Assembly (NCBI GenBank): GCA_964578115.1
Contig: CAZOBK010000007.1
Coordinates: 1-64,000, forward strand
Direction: 5' to 3'
Source: Roseibacterium sp964578115
Lineage (GTDB): Bacteria; Pseudomonadota; Alphaproteobacteria; Rhodobacterales; Rhodobacteraceae
Length of the DNA stretch: 64,000 bases
Below the pieces are notes generated by a model. The model was not told where the DNA came from, searched no databases, and saw only the letters and a list, made by a program, of their open reading frames with translations. A program made the translations under genes and the position numbers. Positions within the stretch are counted from its first letter, which is position 1, and each line of letters begins with the position of its first letter. Positions 53,102 to 60,229 of this stretch are shown here, piece after piece.

Positions 53102-53581
53102 TCAGTTCCAGAACCCTTCGTCCACGCCGGCCATGTTCGTGAGTTCCTCTTCGGTGTGACGCGTCAGAAAGCTGTAATTCACGTCATCGACGGCCACGAG
53201 ATTGAGGTCGTCGATCCCGAGCATCACGTGCTTGTCTCCGATGTCGAGGAATCCGCCCACCTCGGCCACGATGCCGATCAGCTGGCCATCATGTGACAGG
53301 ACGAGGTCCTCGATGGTGCCGACCTGGTTCCAGTCGGCATTGACCTCTTCGTACATGAGCCCTGGATCCCATCCCTCATCGTTGGCGGGATCCATGGTGT
53401 AGACTGGCCCGCCGGTGATGTCGCGCGTCCGGATCAGGAGCGATGCGTCGGTCATGTCCATCCCACTCGCACGGTCGACCACCTCGAGCGTGCCGTCTTC
53501 CGCACTGTCGCCCTCACTCTGGGCGAATGCCATCGGTGCGGCGATGAGCAAGGCAATGGTGCTGGTTGTGAGGTATTTCAT
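53102..53581 (-). CDS. Exported PRC-barrel domain protein
   Basis: A 159-residue protein with a Sec signal peptide (1-20, AMAFAQS) and one PRC-barrel-like beta domain (about 80-135; VGTIEDLVLSHDGQLIGIV, then GGFLDIGDKHV). PRC barrels occur in photosynthetic reaction centre subunits and RNA-processing factors, and often in stress-island small proteins of alphaproteobacteria. An EcfG promoter precedes it. Exact function unknown. Confidence 0.85.
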   Translation of the reverse strand: MKYLTTSTIALLIAAPMAFAQSEGDSAEDGTLEVVDRASGMDMTDASLLIRTRDITGGPVYTMDPANDEGWDPGLMYEEVNADWNQVGTIEDLVLSHDGQLIGIVAEVGGFLDIGDKHVMLGIDDLNLVAVDDVNYSFLTRHTEEELTNMAGVDEGFWN

Positions 53582-53619
53582 CTCGATCTCCGTATCGTTG
53601 TGTTGCGATGTGACCGTTC

Positions 53620-53644
53620 AACGCTCCGCTTTGGCGGAAGTTCC
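53620..53644 (-). promoter_or_regulatory. EcfG-type stress promoter before the PRC-barrel gene
   Basis: On the minus strand GGAAC at 53644-53640, a 16-base spacer and CGTT at 53623-53620: exact consensus match, 39 bases before the start codon. Confidence 0.75.
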
Positions 53645-53684
53645 GGGACGCTCCGAAGCGTGATCCGCGCATCGGACCCGCGCA

Positions 53685-54086
53685 TCACGACCGGTCGGAC
53701 CCGTCCCGCCCGGAGCTCTTCAGAAAATGGCCGACGGCGAAACCGAACACGGCGGCGGCACCGAAGAGAACCACCGGCTGGCGCCGTCCGAAGGTGGCAA
53801 GGTCATCGACCAGTGCGCCAGGATCGGTGTTGCGGATCGATTTCGCGGCGTCGTCGAGACTGCGGGCGACCTGTTCGGCAGTCGCGTCGGCCTGGCTTTC
53901 CGGATCGATATCCTCGTCAGACTGTTCCCGCGCCCCGCGTGCTTGCTCGGCTTCCTTGGCCGCGGCGGTCGGCGTGGGTGCGATGGTGCGGCGCTCGGCC
54001 GAGGAACCGCCGGCGCGCGGGCTGACGCCTTTCGGCGAGGGGTCGTTGATCTTGGCGACGGTTGCAGTGTCTTCAGGCCTTTTCAT
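53685..54086 (-). CDS. ElaB/YqjD-like membrane-anchored stress protein
   Basis: A 133-residue protein with a charged, Ala/Glu-rich N-terminal two thirds and a C-terminal helix FGRRQPVVLFGAAAVFGFAV ending in a basic tail. The overall design, a soluble stalk with a C-terminal membrane anchor, resembles ElaB/YqjD (DUF883) proteins associated with ribosomes in stationary phase. Homology is not certain. An EcfG promoter lies upstream. Confidence 0.7.
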   Translation of the reverse strand: MKRPEDTATVAKINDPSPKGVSPRAGGSSAERRTIAPTPTAAAKEAEQARGAREQSDEDIDPESQADATAEQVARSLDDAAKSIRNTDPGALVDDLATFGRRQPVVLFGAAAVFGFAVGHFLKSSGRDGSDRS

Positions 54087-54157
54087 CAGTGGCGTCCTCC
54101 AGCGTTCGATATTCTGCCGCCGCCCTTGCAGGGGACGGCCTCTGCGACTGTTCGGAC

Positions 54158-54183
54158 AACGCCTCGTGCGACTTGCGGGTTCC
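54158..54183 (-). promoter_or_regulatory. EcfG-type stress promoter before the ElaB/YqjD-like gene
   Basis: On the minus strand GGAAC at 54183-54179, a 17-base spacer and CGTT at 54161-54158. It lies directly after the DUF2383 stop codon, 72 bases before the start of the gene it would serve. Confidence 0.75.
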
Positions 54184-54184
54184 G

Positions 54185-54616
54185 TCAGCCGTTGCGAAGC
54201 GCGTTTATCTGGGCCTCGAGCGCGGCGCGCTGATCGAGCAGGATCTCCTGCAATTCCGGATGCGTCTGGGCGGCGGTGAGCGCGTTGTCATAGGAGTGTA
54301 CCAGCCGCTGCTCTCCGGTCAGTATCCAGGGCAGGGTGGAATGGTCGAGCATGTCGAACCAGTCGCGGCCGGTGGCGACCGCCTGATTCACCGCGCCCAT
54401 CATGGACCCGTTATCCTCGGGGTGGCCGCCCATCCGCTCCATCACTGTCATCAGTTCGGCGGCATGGGCCTCGTGCAGGGCGTGAAGACGCTGGGCGACG
54501 GGACGCAGATCTCCATCGGCGCGCTCCTCCATTACCTTGTAGCCCTTGATGATATCGACGATGTCGGTGGCCAGCTGCGACAGCGCGGCCGTGGTGTCCT
54601 GGGTGTCGATGGGCAT
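54185..54616 (-). CDS. DUF2383 (PA2169-type) ferritin-like protein
   Basis: A 143-residue, all-helical protein. EERADGDLRPVAQRLHALHE and AHAAELMTVMERMGG resemble the first two helices of DUF2383, and QTHPELQEILLDQRAALEAQ the last. Such proteins are four-helix bundles linked to stress and envelope lipids; function is not established. ATG 54616. An EcfG-like promoter lies upstream. Confidence 0.83.
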   Translation of the reverse strand: MPIDTQDTTAALSQLATDIVDIIKGYKVMEERADGDLRPVAQRLHALHEAHAAELMTVMERMGGHPEDNGSMMGAVNQAVATGRDWFDMLDHSTLPWILTGEQRLVHSYDNALTAAQTHPELQEILLDQRAALEAQINALRNG

Positions 54617-54637
54617 GGTGTCCTCCTTTCGGGCGAC

Positions 54638-54663
54638 AACACGAAAGCGAAGCCACCGGTTCC
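54638..54663 (-). promoter_or_regulatory. EcfG-like promoter before the DUF2383 gene
   Basis: On the minus strand GGAAC at 54663-54659, a 17-base spacer and TGTT at 54641-54638, 22 bases before the start codon. The -10 has T instead of C, the same variant as before dps. Confidence 0.55.
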
Positions 54664-54741
54664 GCCCGGCGCCCGCACGCGATCACCGACCCACAGCGAT
54701 ACCCGACCCGCAGCGATACCCGAAAAAATCGCGGTAAGCGG

Positions 54742-54766
54742 GGAACCCGCTGCGCTTTGCCCCGTT
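54742..54766 (+). promoter_or_regulatory. EcfG-type stress promoter before a candidate small RNA
   Basis: GGAAC at 54742-54746, a 16-base spacer and CGTT at 54763-54766: exact consensus. No protein gene lies before the terminator at 54854-54887. Confidence 0.75.
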
Positions 54767-54772
54767 GGCCCG

Positions 54773-54887
54773 ATGTCAGAGCGGCAATGCCCGTCTCTGC
54801 AGACCGGGACAGTTCCCACGTCCCCAAGGCTGTTCCGGCAGTGTCCCCTGTCCAAGGCCGAGAGCGTTCCGCTCTCGGCCTTTTTTT
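54773..54887 (+). ncRNA. Candidate EcfG-dependent small RNA
   Basis: The segment between an exact EcfG promoter (54742-54766) and a strong intrinsic terminator (54854-54887) has no convincing coding frame and would give a transcript of about 115 nt. It has a small hairpin GGGAC/GTCCC (54806-54810 with 54820-54824), a C-rich stretch at 54843-54853 and the terminator stem. Its 5' end is inferred from promoter spacing. Confidence 0.6.
54854..54887 (+). terminator. Strong rho-independent terminator of the candidate small RNA
   Basis: A 12-base perfect stem AAGGCCGAGAGC/GCTCTCGGCCTT with loop GTTCC, followed by seven T in a row. A second promoter begins 13 bases later. Confidence 0.9.
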
Positions 54888-54899
54888 CGGCAGGGGCGC

Positions 54900-54924
54900 G
54901 GAACAGGCCGGACAAGGCGACGTT
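54900..54924 (+). promoter_or_regulatory. EcfG-type stress promoter before the small membrane protein gene
   Basis: GGAAC at 54900-54904, a 16-base spacer and CGTT at 54921-54924: exact consensus, 72 bases before the start codon at 54996. Confidence 0.75.
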
Positions 54925-54995
54925 GGTGCTGCGAGGGCCTCGCGACGCTTGCGCGGCCTGCATGAACCCATCCACACAAAACGGAGGACATCACC

Positions 54996-55169
54996 ATGGA
55001 TATCCCGTTTCTCATCCCCGCGCTTTTGTCGCTCGGCACGATCGGCGCGGTCATCGCCTTCGCGTCATGGTCACGCAAGAGCACCATCGAGCGCATGGAA
55101 GACGAGAACGCACCAAAGTCGAACCTGGCCGAGGACGGGCCTGATCATGCCGATCCCACTCGCCGTTGA
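54996..55169 (+). CDS. Small membrane protein in the stress island
   Basis: A 57-residue protein with one hydrophobic segment (IPFLIPALLSLGTIGAVIAF region, residues 3-24) and a charged, acidic C-terminal tail. ATG 54996 follows GGAGG. It ends in TGA at 55169, exactly where the convergent kinase gene ends. No family recognised; the EcfG promoter suggests a stress role. Confidence 0.75.
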   Translation: MDIPFLIPALLSLGTIGAVIAFASWSRKSTIERMEDENAPKSNLAEDGPDHADPTRR

Positions 55170-56924
55170 TCAGGTTTCGGGATCGGTGCGGAATGACGCG
55201 GTCAGATCGTAGATCTGTGCGGTGACCTCGGTCTCGACCCGCCCGCCCAGTTGCGAGGCGAAGGCCTCGATCAGTTTCGCGCCGAGGCCGGTTCCATCGG
55301 CCTCGGCACCCTCGACCAGCGTGGCTGACACATCACGCCCCGTCGTGTTTCGCACCCGAAGGACGACCTCGCCACCATCCAGTTCCTTCAGGGTGACGAT
55401 GATTTCGGGCTCGCCGTTTTCGGGCATCCCCACGTATTTCGCGGCGTTCGTCACCGCCTCGGTCGCCAGCAACAGCAGCGGCACCGCCTGGTCCGGATCG
55501 AGCGAGACCGGCGCAAGATCCGTCCGGACGGCGACCTTCGCCTCACGGGGCAGGGCGACATCCTTGAGGCCGGCCACGATCTCGGCCAGCAGGTGATCCA
55601 CGCGCACCCGGTCCAGACGGCTGTCCGTGTAAAGCGCGCGGTGAATCGACGACAGGCTCATCACCCGATCCTGTACACGCCCGAGCGCGCGTTTCGCGGC
55701 CGGATCCTCCACGCCGCGCATCTGCATGTTCAGGATCGAGGCGATGAGTTGCAGGTTGTTCTTCACTCGGTGATGCACCTCGCGCAGAAGAAGCTTCTGC
55801 TCCCGGAGGCTGTCCTCCAGCGATGCCTGCTCCTGTGCGACCCGCCTGACCAGTTCATTGTAGCTATCGGCCATCTCGCGCAGTTCGGCAGGGGCCTCCG
55901 TGCCGAGCTTGAAGTCGGGCAGGGTTTCGCCTGAGCGATACTCCTCCATCCGGCCCGACAGGCGCGACAGGTGGCGCAGCACGAGATTGTTGACGGTAAT
56001 GTATGCCACCAGCAGGCTCGCCAGCCACATCAGGATCGGAAAGGCGGGTATCGCGCGCCCGAAAAGCGACACGACCCGGGTTTCGCCGGGCGCGGTCCAG
56101 AGGCCGATCACGTAGATCCTCCCGGGGATCAGCGGAACGACAGCGGCGGGGGCGTCGGGTCGGCCTGCGTCACCATCATCGCCCGCGCGGCGCGCGCCGG
56201 ACGTCAGCAGGCCCTCGCGCGGGATATCCATTTCGGCCGGCACGATGCCCAGACGCTCGAACGCGGTCAGGTTCTCCATGCCCATGCTCGTTGCCAGTAT
56301 GTCGCCGCTGACATCCACGAGCGCCAAATCGACGGTTTCGTCGGCGCTCGCCATCAGCGTCCGCGAGAGCGCGTGCGGGATGGAAACCGCCTGCGCGCCC
56401 AGAAGGTTGCCGGTCTCGCGTTCGAAGATGGGGCTGAAAGAGACGAACACGGATTGGCCGGAAGCGTCGCCGTCGCGGTCCACCTCGATGGAGGGCGACG
56501 GGTCGGCCAGGAACTGTTCCCAACCGTCGTCGCCGGTATAGTCGATGACCATGTCGGCGCTGTTGCAGTCCATCAGACCGTTGGCCGCGATGAAACCCGC
56601 GAAGATGAATTCGGGTTGCGCTGCGACGAATTCGGACATGATCCGCGAACAGGTGGGCACATCGTCGCGAAGTTCCGAGGCGGCGATGCCCAGCGCGTCG
56701 GCCGCGCCGATCGCGCGCCGCAGGGCCGCGCCCTGTTCGGCCGCCGCCCGGTCTGTCCGCGCCAGCACGTCACGTTCGGCCAGCCGGGTCGCCTCGCGCG
56801 TCACCTGAACGGTCTGCAGCACGGCGATCACACCCAGCGGCAGAAGCGCGATGGTCAGAAACGCGATCAGCCGGGTCTTCAGCGACCGCGCCCAGTGCCG
56901 CGGCCCCACCGCGTCGGGCTTCAT
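55170..56924 (-). CDS. Membrane sensor histidine kinase of the HisKA_2/HWE type
   Basis: A 584-residue kinase. Two transmembrane helices (about 18-40 and 290-312) enclose a large periplasmic sensor region; a linker (about 313-365) leads to a HisKA_2 dimerisation helix with phospho-histidine H385 (LREVHHRVKNNLQLIA) and a HATPase (NAAKY, GTGLGAKL). This is the kind of kinase that phosphorylates PhyR. It starts inside the ecfG stop (ATGA) and is read with nepR and ecfG. The sensed signal is unknown. Confidence 0.92.
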   Translation of the reverse strand: MKPDAVGPRHWARSLKTRLIAFLTIALLPLGVIAVLQTVQVTREATRLAERDVLARTDRAAAEQGAALRRAIGAADALGIAASELRDDVPTCSRIMSEFVAAQPEFIFAGFIAANGLMDCNSADMVIDYTGDDGWEQFLADPSPSIEVDRDGDASGQSVFVSFSPIFERETGNLLGAQAVSIPHALSRTLMASADETVDLALVDVSGDILATSMGMENLTAFERLGIVPAEMDIPREGLLTSGARRAGDDGDAGRPDAPAAVVPLIPGRIYVIGLWTAPGETRVVSLFGRAIPAFPILMWLASLLVAYITVNNLVLRHLSRLSGRMEEYRSGETLPDFKLGTEAPAELREMADSYNELVRRVAQEQASLEDSLREQKLLLREVHHRVKNNLQLIASILNMQMRGVEDPAAKRALGRVQDRVMSLSSIHRALYTDSRLDRVRVDHLLAEIVAGLKDVALPREAKVAVRTDLAPVSLDPDQAVPLLLLATEAVTNAAKYVGMPENGEPEIIVTLKELDGGEVVLRVRNTTGRDVSATLVEGAEADGTGLGAKLIEAFASQLGGRVETEVTAQIYDLTASFRTDPET

Positions 56925-57478
56925 CCGGAGGGCGGCGCGTTCACCACGCCGAGCGTCGCGGCGTCGGTCATTTCCATGCTCTCGCCGTCCTCGAGCTGCA
57001 TCAGTTCCGCCAGCCGCTTGCGGCCCCTGTTGGCGCGGCTCTTGATCGTACCGACGGCGCAGCCGCACATCTCTGCGGCCTCTTCGTAGGAAAAGCCCGA
57101 TGCGCCCACCAGAATCAGCACCTCGCGCTGGTCGTCGGGCAGCTGCGCGAAGGCCTTCTGGAAGTCGTTCATAGAGAGCCGCCCGTCATGTTCGGGCTTT
57201 TCGGACATCTGTGCGGCGTATTCGCCATCGATATCGGACACCTCGCGAGACCGCTTGCGATGGAGCGAATAGTAGGTGTTGCGCAGGATCGTGAAGAGCC
57301 AGGCGCGCATGTTGGTGCCGGGCTCGAACTTTTCGATGTTCGACCATGCCTTGACGATCGTGTCCTGCACGATGTCGTCGGCCGTCGCGCTGTTTCGTGT
57401 CAGCGACATTGCGAAGGCACGAAGCGAAGGCAGATGATCGACGATTTCGTCTCTTGGATCACGTGTCATCGCTATCAT
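56921..57478 (-). CDS. ecfG: General stress response ECF sigma factor EcfG
   Basis: A 185-residue ECF sigma factor of the EcfG (ECF15) group. Sigma2 (about 15-80: SLTRNSATADDIVQDTIVKA, then NMRAWLFTILRNTYYS) and sigma4 (about 105-165: LPDDQREVLILVGASGFSYE, GTIKSRANRGRKRL) are complete. It directs RNA polymerase to GGAAC-N16/17-CGTT promoters, of which many lie nearby. It follows nepR with a 20-base overlap; ATG 57469 is an alternative. Confidence 0.95.
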   Translation of the reverse strand: MIAMTRDPRDEIVDHLPSLRAFAMSLTRNSATADDIVQDTIVKAWSNIEKFEPGTNMRAWLFTILRNTYYSLHRKRSREVSDIDGEYAAQMSEKPEHDGRLSMNDFQKAFAQLPDDQREVLILVGASGFSYEEAAEMCGCAVGTIKSRANRGRKRLAELMQLEDGESMEMTDAATLGVVNAPPSG

Positions 57479-57644
57479 TCCCGTCGGACCCGTCGGGGCT
57501 TCGGGAACCGTCGGATTGCCGCAGCTGCTGGATCAGATCCATGAACCTGTCGGGCACGTCCTCCTTGAGCATGTCGTCGTAGACGCGCTTGAGGTTTTCG
57601 TCGATTTGCTGATCCAATTTGGATTTGGTCCGTTTTGCTGGCAT
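57459..57644 (-). CDS. nepR: Anti-sigma factor NepR
   Basis: A 61-residue protein with the NepR core: KLDQQIDENLKRVYDDMLKE, then PDRFMDLIQQLR. In the established partner-switch NepR binds EcfG until phosphorylated PhyR draws it away. I place the start at ATG 57644 (MPAKRTKSK); an upstream open frame is not conserved. It is the first gene of nepR-ecfG-kinase, divergent from phyR. Confidence 0.94.
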   Translation of the reverse strand: MPAKRTKSKLDQQIDENLKRVYDDMLKEDVPDRFMDLIQQLRQSDGSRSPDGSDGNDSDDT

Positions 57645-57677
57645 GTTCCGATGGTGGCCACTTTTTGACTGCGGATG

Positions 57678-57706
57678 TGGAACCAACCTTAGCGCGAATG
57701 GTTCCA
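57678..57706. promoter_or_regulatory. Bidirectional, overlapping EcfG promoter of nepR-ecfG and phyR
   Basis: An eight-base perfect inverted repeat TGGAACCA (57678-57685) / TGGTTCCA (57699-57706). On the plus strand GGAAC (57679-57683), N16, GGTT (57700-57703). On the minus strand GGAAC (57705-57701), N16, GGTT (57684-57681). Each -35 box overlaps the other direction's -10 box, so both operons would share one recognition site. Confidence 0.8.
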
Positions 57707-57730
57707 TAAAAAATCATGAGGTTACGAAAA

Positions 57731-58585
57731 ATGATGGCAGACAACGAGACAGGAGATCAATCGGGGGGCCAACCCGGGGGCGGTCTGGACCGGGCAGTCG
57801 CGGAAAACCTGCCCTATCTGCGGCGTTACGCGCGCGCGCTTACGGGTGCGCAGGAGACCGGAGACCGCTACGCAATGGCCACACTGGAGGCCATTGTTGC
57901 TGACAAAGAAACAATTAACGACTTTTCCACGGTCAAGACCGGCCTTTTCGGCGTTTTTCACCGGATATGGACCTCCTCGGGCGCCATCGTCGAAGATACC
58001 GACGTGGCCGACGACCCGCTGGAGCAGCGTGCGCAGTGGCGTCTGCAGGGGCTCAGCCCCAATTCGCGCGAGGCGCTCTTGCTCGGCACGATCGAGAGCT
58101 TCGCGTTCGAGGCCATCGGCGAGATCCTGGGGGTCGATCGCGAGGAGGCCATCGCGCTCATCGAACGCGCCCGCGACGAGATGGGCCGGATGGTCACCGG
58201 GGACGTGCTGATCATCGAGGACGAGGCGATCATCGCGCTCGATCTCGAGGCCATCGTCGAAGGCATGGGCCACAAGGTCGTCGGCGTCGCGCGCACCCGC
58301 GCAGGCGCAAGCGAGATCGGCCTGCGCCACTCGCCGGACCTGATCCTCGCCGATATCCAGCTGGCGGACAAATCCTCGGGCATCGACGCGGTGAACGATC
58401 TTCTCGCCGAGCTGGGCGACGTGCCGGTGATCTTCATCACCGCCTTTCCCGAACGCCTGCTCACGGGCGAGCGGCCCGAACCCGCCTTCCTGATCGCCAA
58501 GCCCTATACCGAGGAACAGGTGCGCACCGCCGTCAGTCAGGCGATGTTCTTCGCCTCCACGGAAAGCCTTCTGGCAACCGGCTAG
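57731..58585 (+). CDS. phyR: General stress response anti-anti-sigma regulator PhyR
   Basis: A 284-residue protein with a sigma-like output domain (about 20-150: VAENLPYLRRYARALTGAQE, LSPNSREALLLGTIESF) and a C-terminal receiver domain (about 158-275) with acidic pair E163/D164, phosphoryl site D208 (LILADIQLADKSSG), T237 and K257. When phosphorylated it binds NepR and frees EcfG. The start could be ATG 57716, 57731 or 57734; the divergent promoter favours 57731 by spacing. Confidence 0.95.
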   Translation: MMADNETGDQSGGQPGGGLDRAVAENLPYLRRYARALTGAQETGDRYAMATLEAIVADKETINDFSTVKTGLFGVFHRIWTSSGAIVEDTDVADDPLEQRAQWRLQGLSPNSREALLLGTIESFAFEAIGEILGVDREEAIALIERARDEMGRMVTGDVLIIEDEAIIALDLEAIVEGMGHKVVGVARTRAGASEIGLRHSPDLILADIQLADKSSGIDAVNDLLAELGDVPVIFITAFPERLLTGERPEPAFLIAKPYTEEQVRTAVSQAMFFASTESLLATG

Positions 58586-58643
58586 GTTCTTATCATCCGG
58601 CGAAAAGGGCTCGCACCCCCATTGCGCGGGCGCGGGGGATGTC

Positions 58644-59468
58644 ATGCAGGAAGAAAATGAAGAAGAAGAAGCCATACAGGAGGCGGGTCGCCTGACGGCC
58701 AGGATGATCTACGAGGTCATCCGCCGCGACGGCGAGGAGGAGCTGCATCGCCCCACCGCGTCACTTCTTTGGTCGGGGATGACCGCAGGGATCCTGATCT
58801 CGTTTTCCGTTCTGGGCGAGGCGATCCTGAGGGCCTACCTGCCCGCTGCGCAATGGGCCTATCTCGTCGAGAACCTCGGCTACAGTTTCGGCTTTCTGCT
58901 GATCATCCTCGGCCGGATGCAGCTCTTCACCGAGAACACCATCACGACGATCCTGCCGCTGGTCATGAGGTGGGACCTTACCTGTCTCTGGCTCGTGCTG
59001 CGGCTCTGGGGTCTGGTGCTGGCCGCCAACGTGGTCGGGGCGGCTGTCGCTGCGGCCTTCATCGTCCATTCGGGCACCATGGCCGAGCCGCTGCTGGCCG
59101 CGATCTTCGAACTGTCGGAACACGCTACGGGCTTCGCGCCGGGCGTGGCGTTTCTCAAGGCGATCCCGGCGGGCATTCTTGTCGCCGCCATCGTCTGGAT
59201 GATCCCTGCGCAGCAGGGCAACGAGGTGATGATCATCGTCCTGATCACCTGGCTGATCGCGGCGGGCGACTTCACTCATATCATCGCGGGCAGCGTCGAG
59301 ATGTGGGTGCTGCTTCTGTCAGGCGATCTCGCGCCCAGGGCGGCGGCATTGGATTTCTTCCTGCCGGTGCTGGCGGGCAATGTCGCGGGCGGCACGGCGG
59401 TTTTCGCCTTCCTCGCCTGGGGGCAGGTGAAGGCCGAGGTTGAAGAGGACCCGCCCGGCGGAACATGA
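58644..59468 (+). CDS. Formate/nitrite transporter (FNT) family protein
   Basis: A 274-residue six-helix channel of the FNT family with a long acidic N-terminal extension (EENEEEEAIQEAGR). GRMQLFTENTITTILPL and the central histidine in AAGDFTHIIAGSVE correspond to the FNT pore; formate, nitrite or lactate would be carried. It lies 58 bases after phyR. Its 3' end carries the promoter of the next gene, so it is likely read through from phyR. Confidence 0.85.
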   Translation: MQEENEEEEAIQEAGRLTARMIYEVIRRDGEEELHRPTASLLWSGMTAGILISFSVLGEAILRAYLPAAQWAYLVENLGYSFGFLLIILGRMQLFTENTITTILPLVMRWDLTCLWLVLRLWGLVLAANVVGAAVAAAFIVHSGTMAEPLLAAIFELSEHATGFAPGVAFLKAIPAGILVAAIVWMIPAQQGNEVMIIVLITWLIAAGDFTHIIAGSVEMWVLLLSGDLAPRAAALDFFLPVLAGNVAGGTAVFAFLAWGQVKAEVEEDPPGGT

Positions 59469-59484
59469 GCCGCGTGCGTGCGTT
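59460..59484 (+). promoter_or_regulatory. EcfG-type stress promoter within the end of the FNT gene
   Basis: GGAAC at 59460-59464 (overlapping the FNT stop codon), a 16-base spacer and CGTT at 59481-59484: exact consensus, 25 bases before the next start codon. Confidence 0.75.
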
Positions 59485-59508
59485 GTGTTGCCATCTAGGA
59501 GGGACACC

Positions 59509-59760
59509 ATGTCAGCACCACGCACCGATATCGAAACCCAACAGAAACGCCATCGCGGCCCCCTCATCGGGATCGTCGGGGGCTTGATCTTCGTCGCGCT
59601 CCTGGCGCTCGCGGCCTTCGTGTGGCCGGGCATGCCGCTCGACGAGCAGGCCGCGCCCGACGGCGTTCCGACCGAAACCACCGATGGCGATGCCGTCACC
59701 GGCGGCCCGTCAATCATCGTCGACAACGAGGACAATACGGTCGCGGAGGAAACCCAATGA
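59509..59760 (+). CDS. Small single-span membrane protein of the stress island
   Basis: An 83-residue protein. A basic N-terminus (TDIETQQKRHRG) precedes one membrane helix (about 18-40), followed by an acidic, hydrophilic tail. ATG 59509 has AGGAGGG upstream; it is directly downstream of an EcfG promoter. Function unknown. Confidence 0.7.
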   Translation: MSAPRTDIETQQKRHRGPLIGIVGGLIFVALLALAAFVWPGMPLDEQAAPDGVPTETTDGDAVTGGPSIIVDNEDNTVAEETQ

Positions 59761-59819
59761 TCGGTCTGGAAACCGGGGCCGAAACCGCAAAACCCGGCGC
59801 CGAAATCGCGAAGGCATAA
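59757..59819 (+). CDS. Possible 20-residue coupling peptide
   Basis: A 20-codon frame (MIGLETGAETAKPGAEIAKA) begins inside the previous gene's stop codon (ATGA) and ends at TAA 59819, one base before the AAGGAG site of the PLDc_N-type gene. It could be a translational bridge or chance. Confidence 0.3.
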   Translation: MIGLETGAETAKPGAEIAKA

Positions 59820-59829
59820 GGAGAGAACC

Positions 59830-60021
59830 ATGGTGGAGATCACTGGCCTTGGCGGCCTCGTCATCCTGATCCTCGATCTCTGGGCGATTATCTCGATCAT
59901 CGGCTCCACGGCCACCACCGGCAAGAAGGTGCTGTGGTGCCTCGTCGTGATACTGTTGCCGATCCTGGGCTTCATTGCCTGGCTGATCTTCGGCCCGCGC
60001 GCCGACCGGAGCCGGATCTGA
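59830..60021 (+). CDS. Small PLDc_N-type membrane protein
   Basis: A 63-residue protein with two hydrophobic segments (about 9-29 and 34-56). The end WCLVVILLPILGFIAWLIFG and following arginine-rich tail match the N-terminal domain found in cardiolipin synthases (PLDc_N), here standing alone. AAGGAGAG precedes ATG 59830. It shares an EcfG-driven transcript with the upstream small gene. Confidence 0.8.
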   Translation: MVEITGLGGLVILILDLWAIISIIGSTATTGKKVLWCLVVILLPILGFIAWLIFGPRADRSRI

Positions 60022-60046
60022 CGGCTTGATCCCGAGACAGCCCACG

Positions 60047-60079
60047 AAGGGGTTCGCCGCAGGGTGAGCCCCTTTTTTG
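60047..60079 (+). terminator. Rho-independent terminator after the PLDc_N-type gene
   Basis: A nine-base stem AAGGGGTTC/GAGCCCCTT (one G-U pair) is followed by six T residues, 26 bases past the stop codon. Confidence 0.88.
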
Positions 60080-60229
60080 TTCTTCGACAGCAACGGGCGC
60101 GCCTTCGCCGGCCGACAAGCCGCTGAGGCGGCACGCAGCCGACGCAACCGCTTTTGCCGGCCATGGTCTGTCACATGTGCGGCGGAACTGCTAACCTCGT
60201 GCCGATACCGGAAAGTTCGGGGAAATACC

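Noticed and set aside
54773..54850. ATG at 54773 as a leaderless gene inside the candidate small RNA
   Set aside because: The frame runs through the terminator stem and T tract and beyond with no sensible protein composition, so coding is unlikely, although it cannot be excluded that the RNA is dual-purpose.
58513..58540. GGAAC near the end of phyR, as a possible FNT promoter
   Set aside because: No GTT at 16 or 17 bases downstream; it lies in the coding sequence.
60184..60210. GGAAC before the receiver-like gene
   Set aside because: No matching -10 box at the right spacing, so I did not call it an EcfG promoter.
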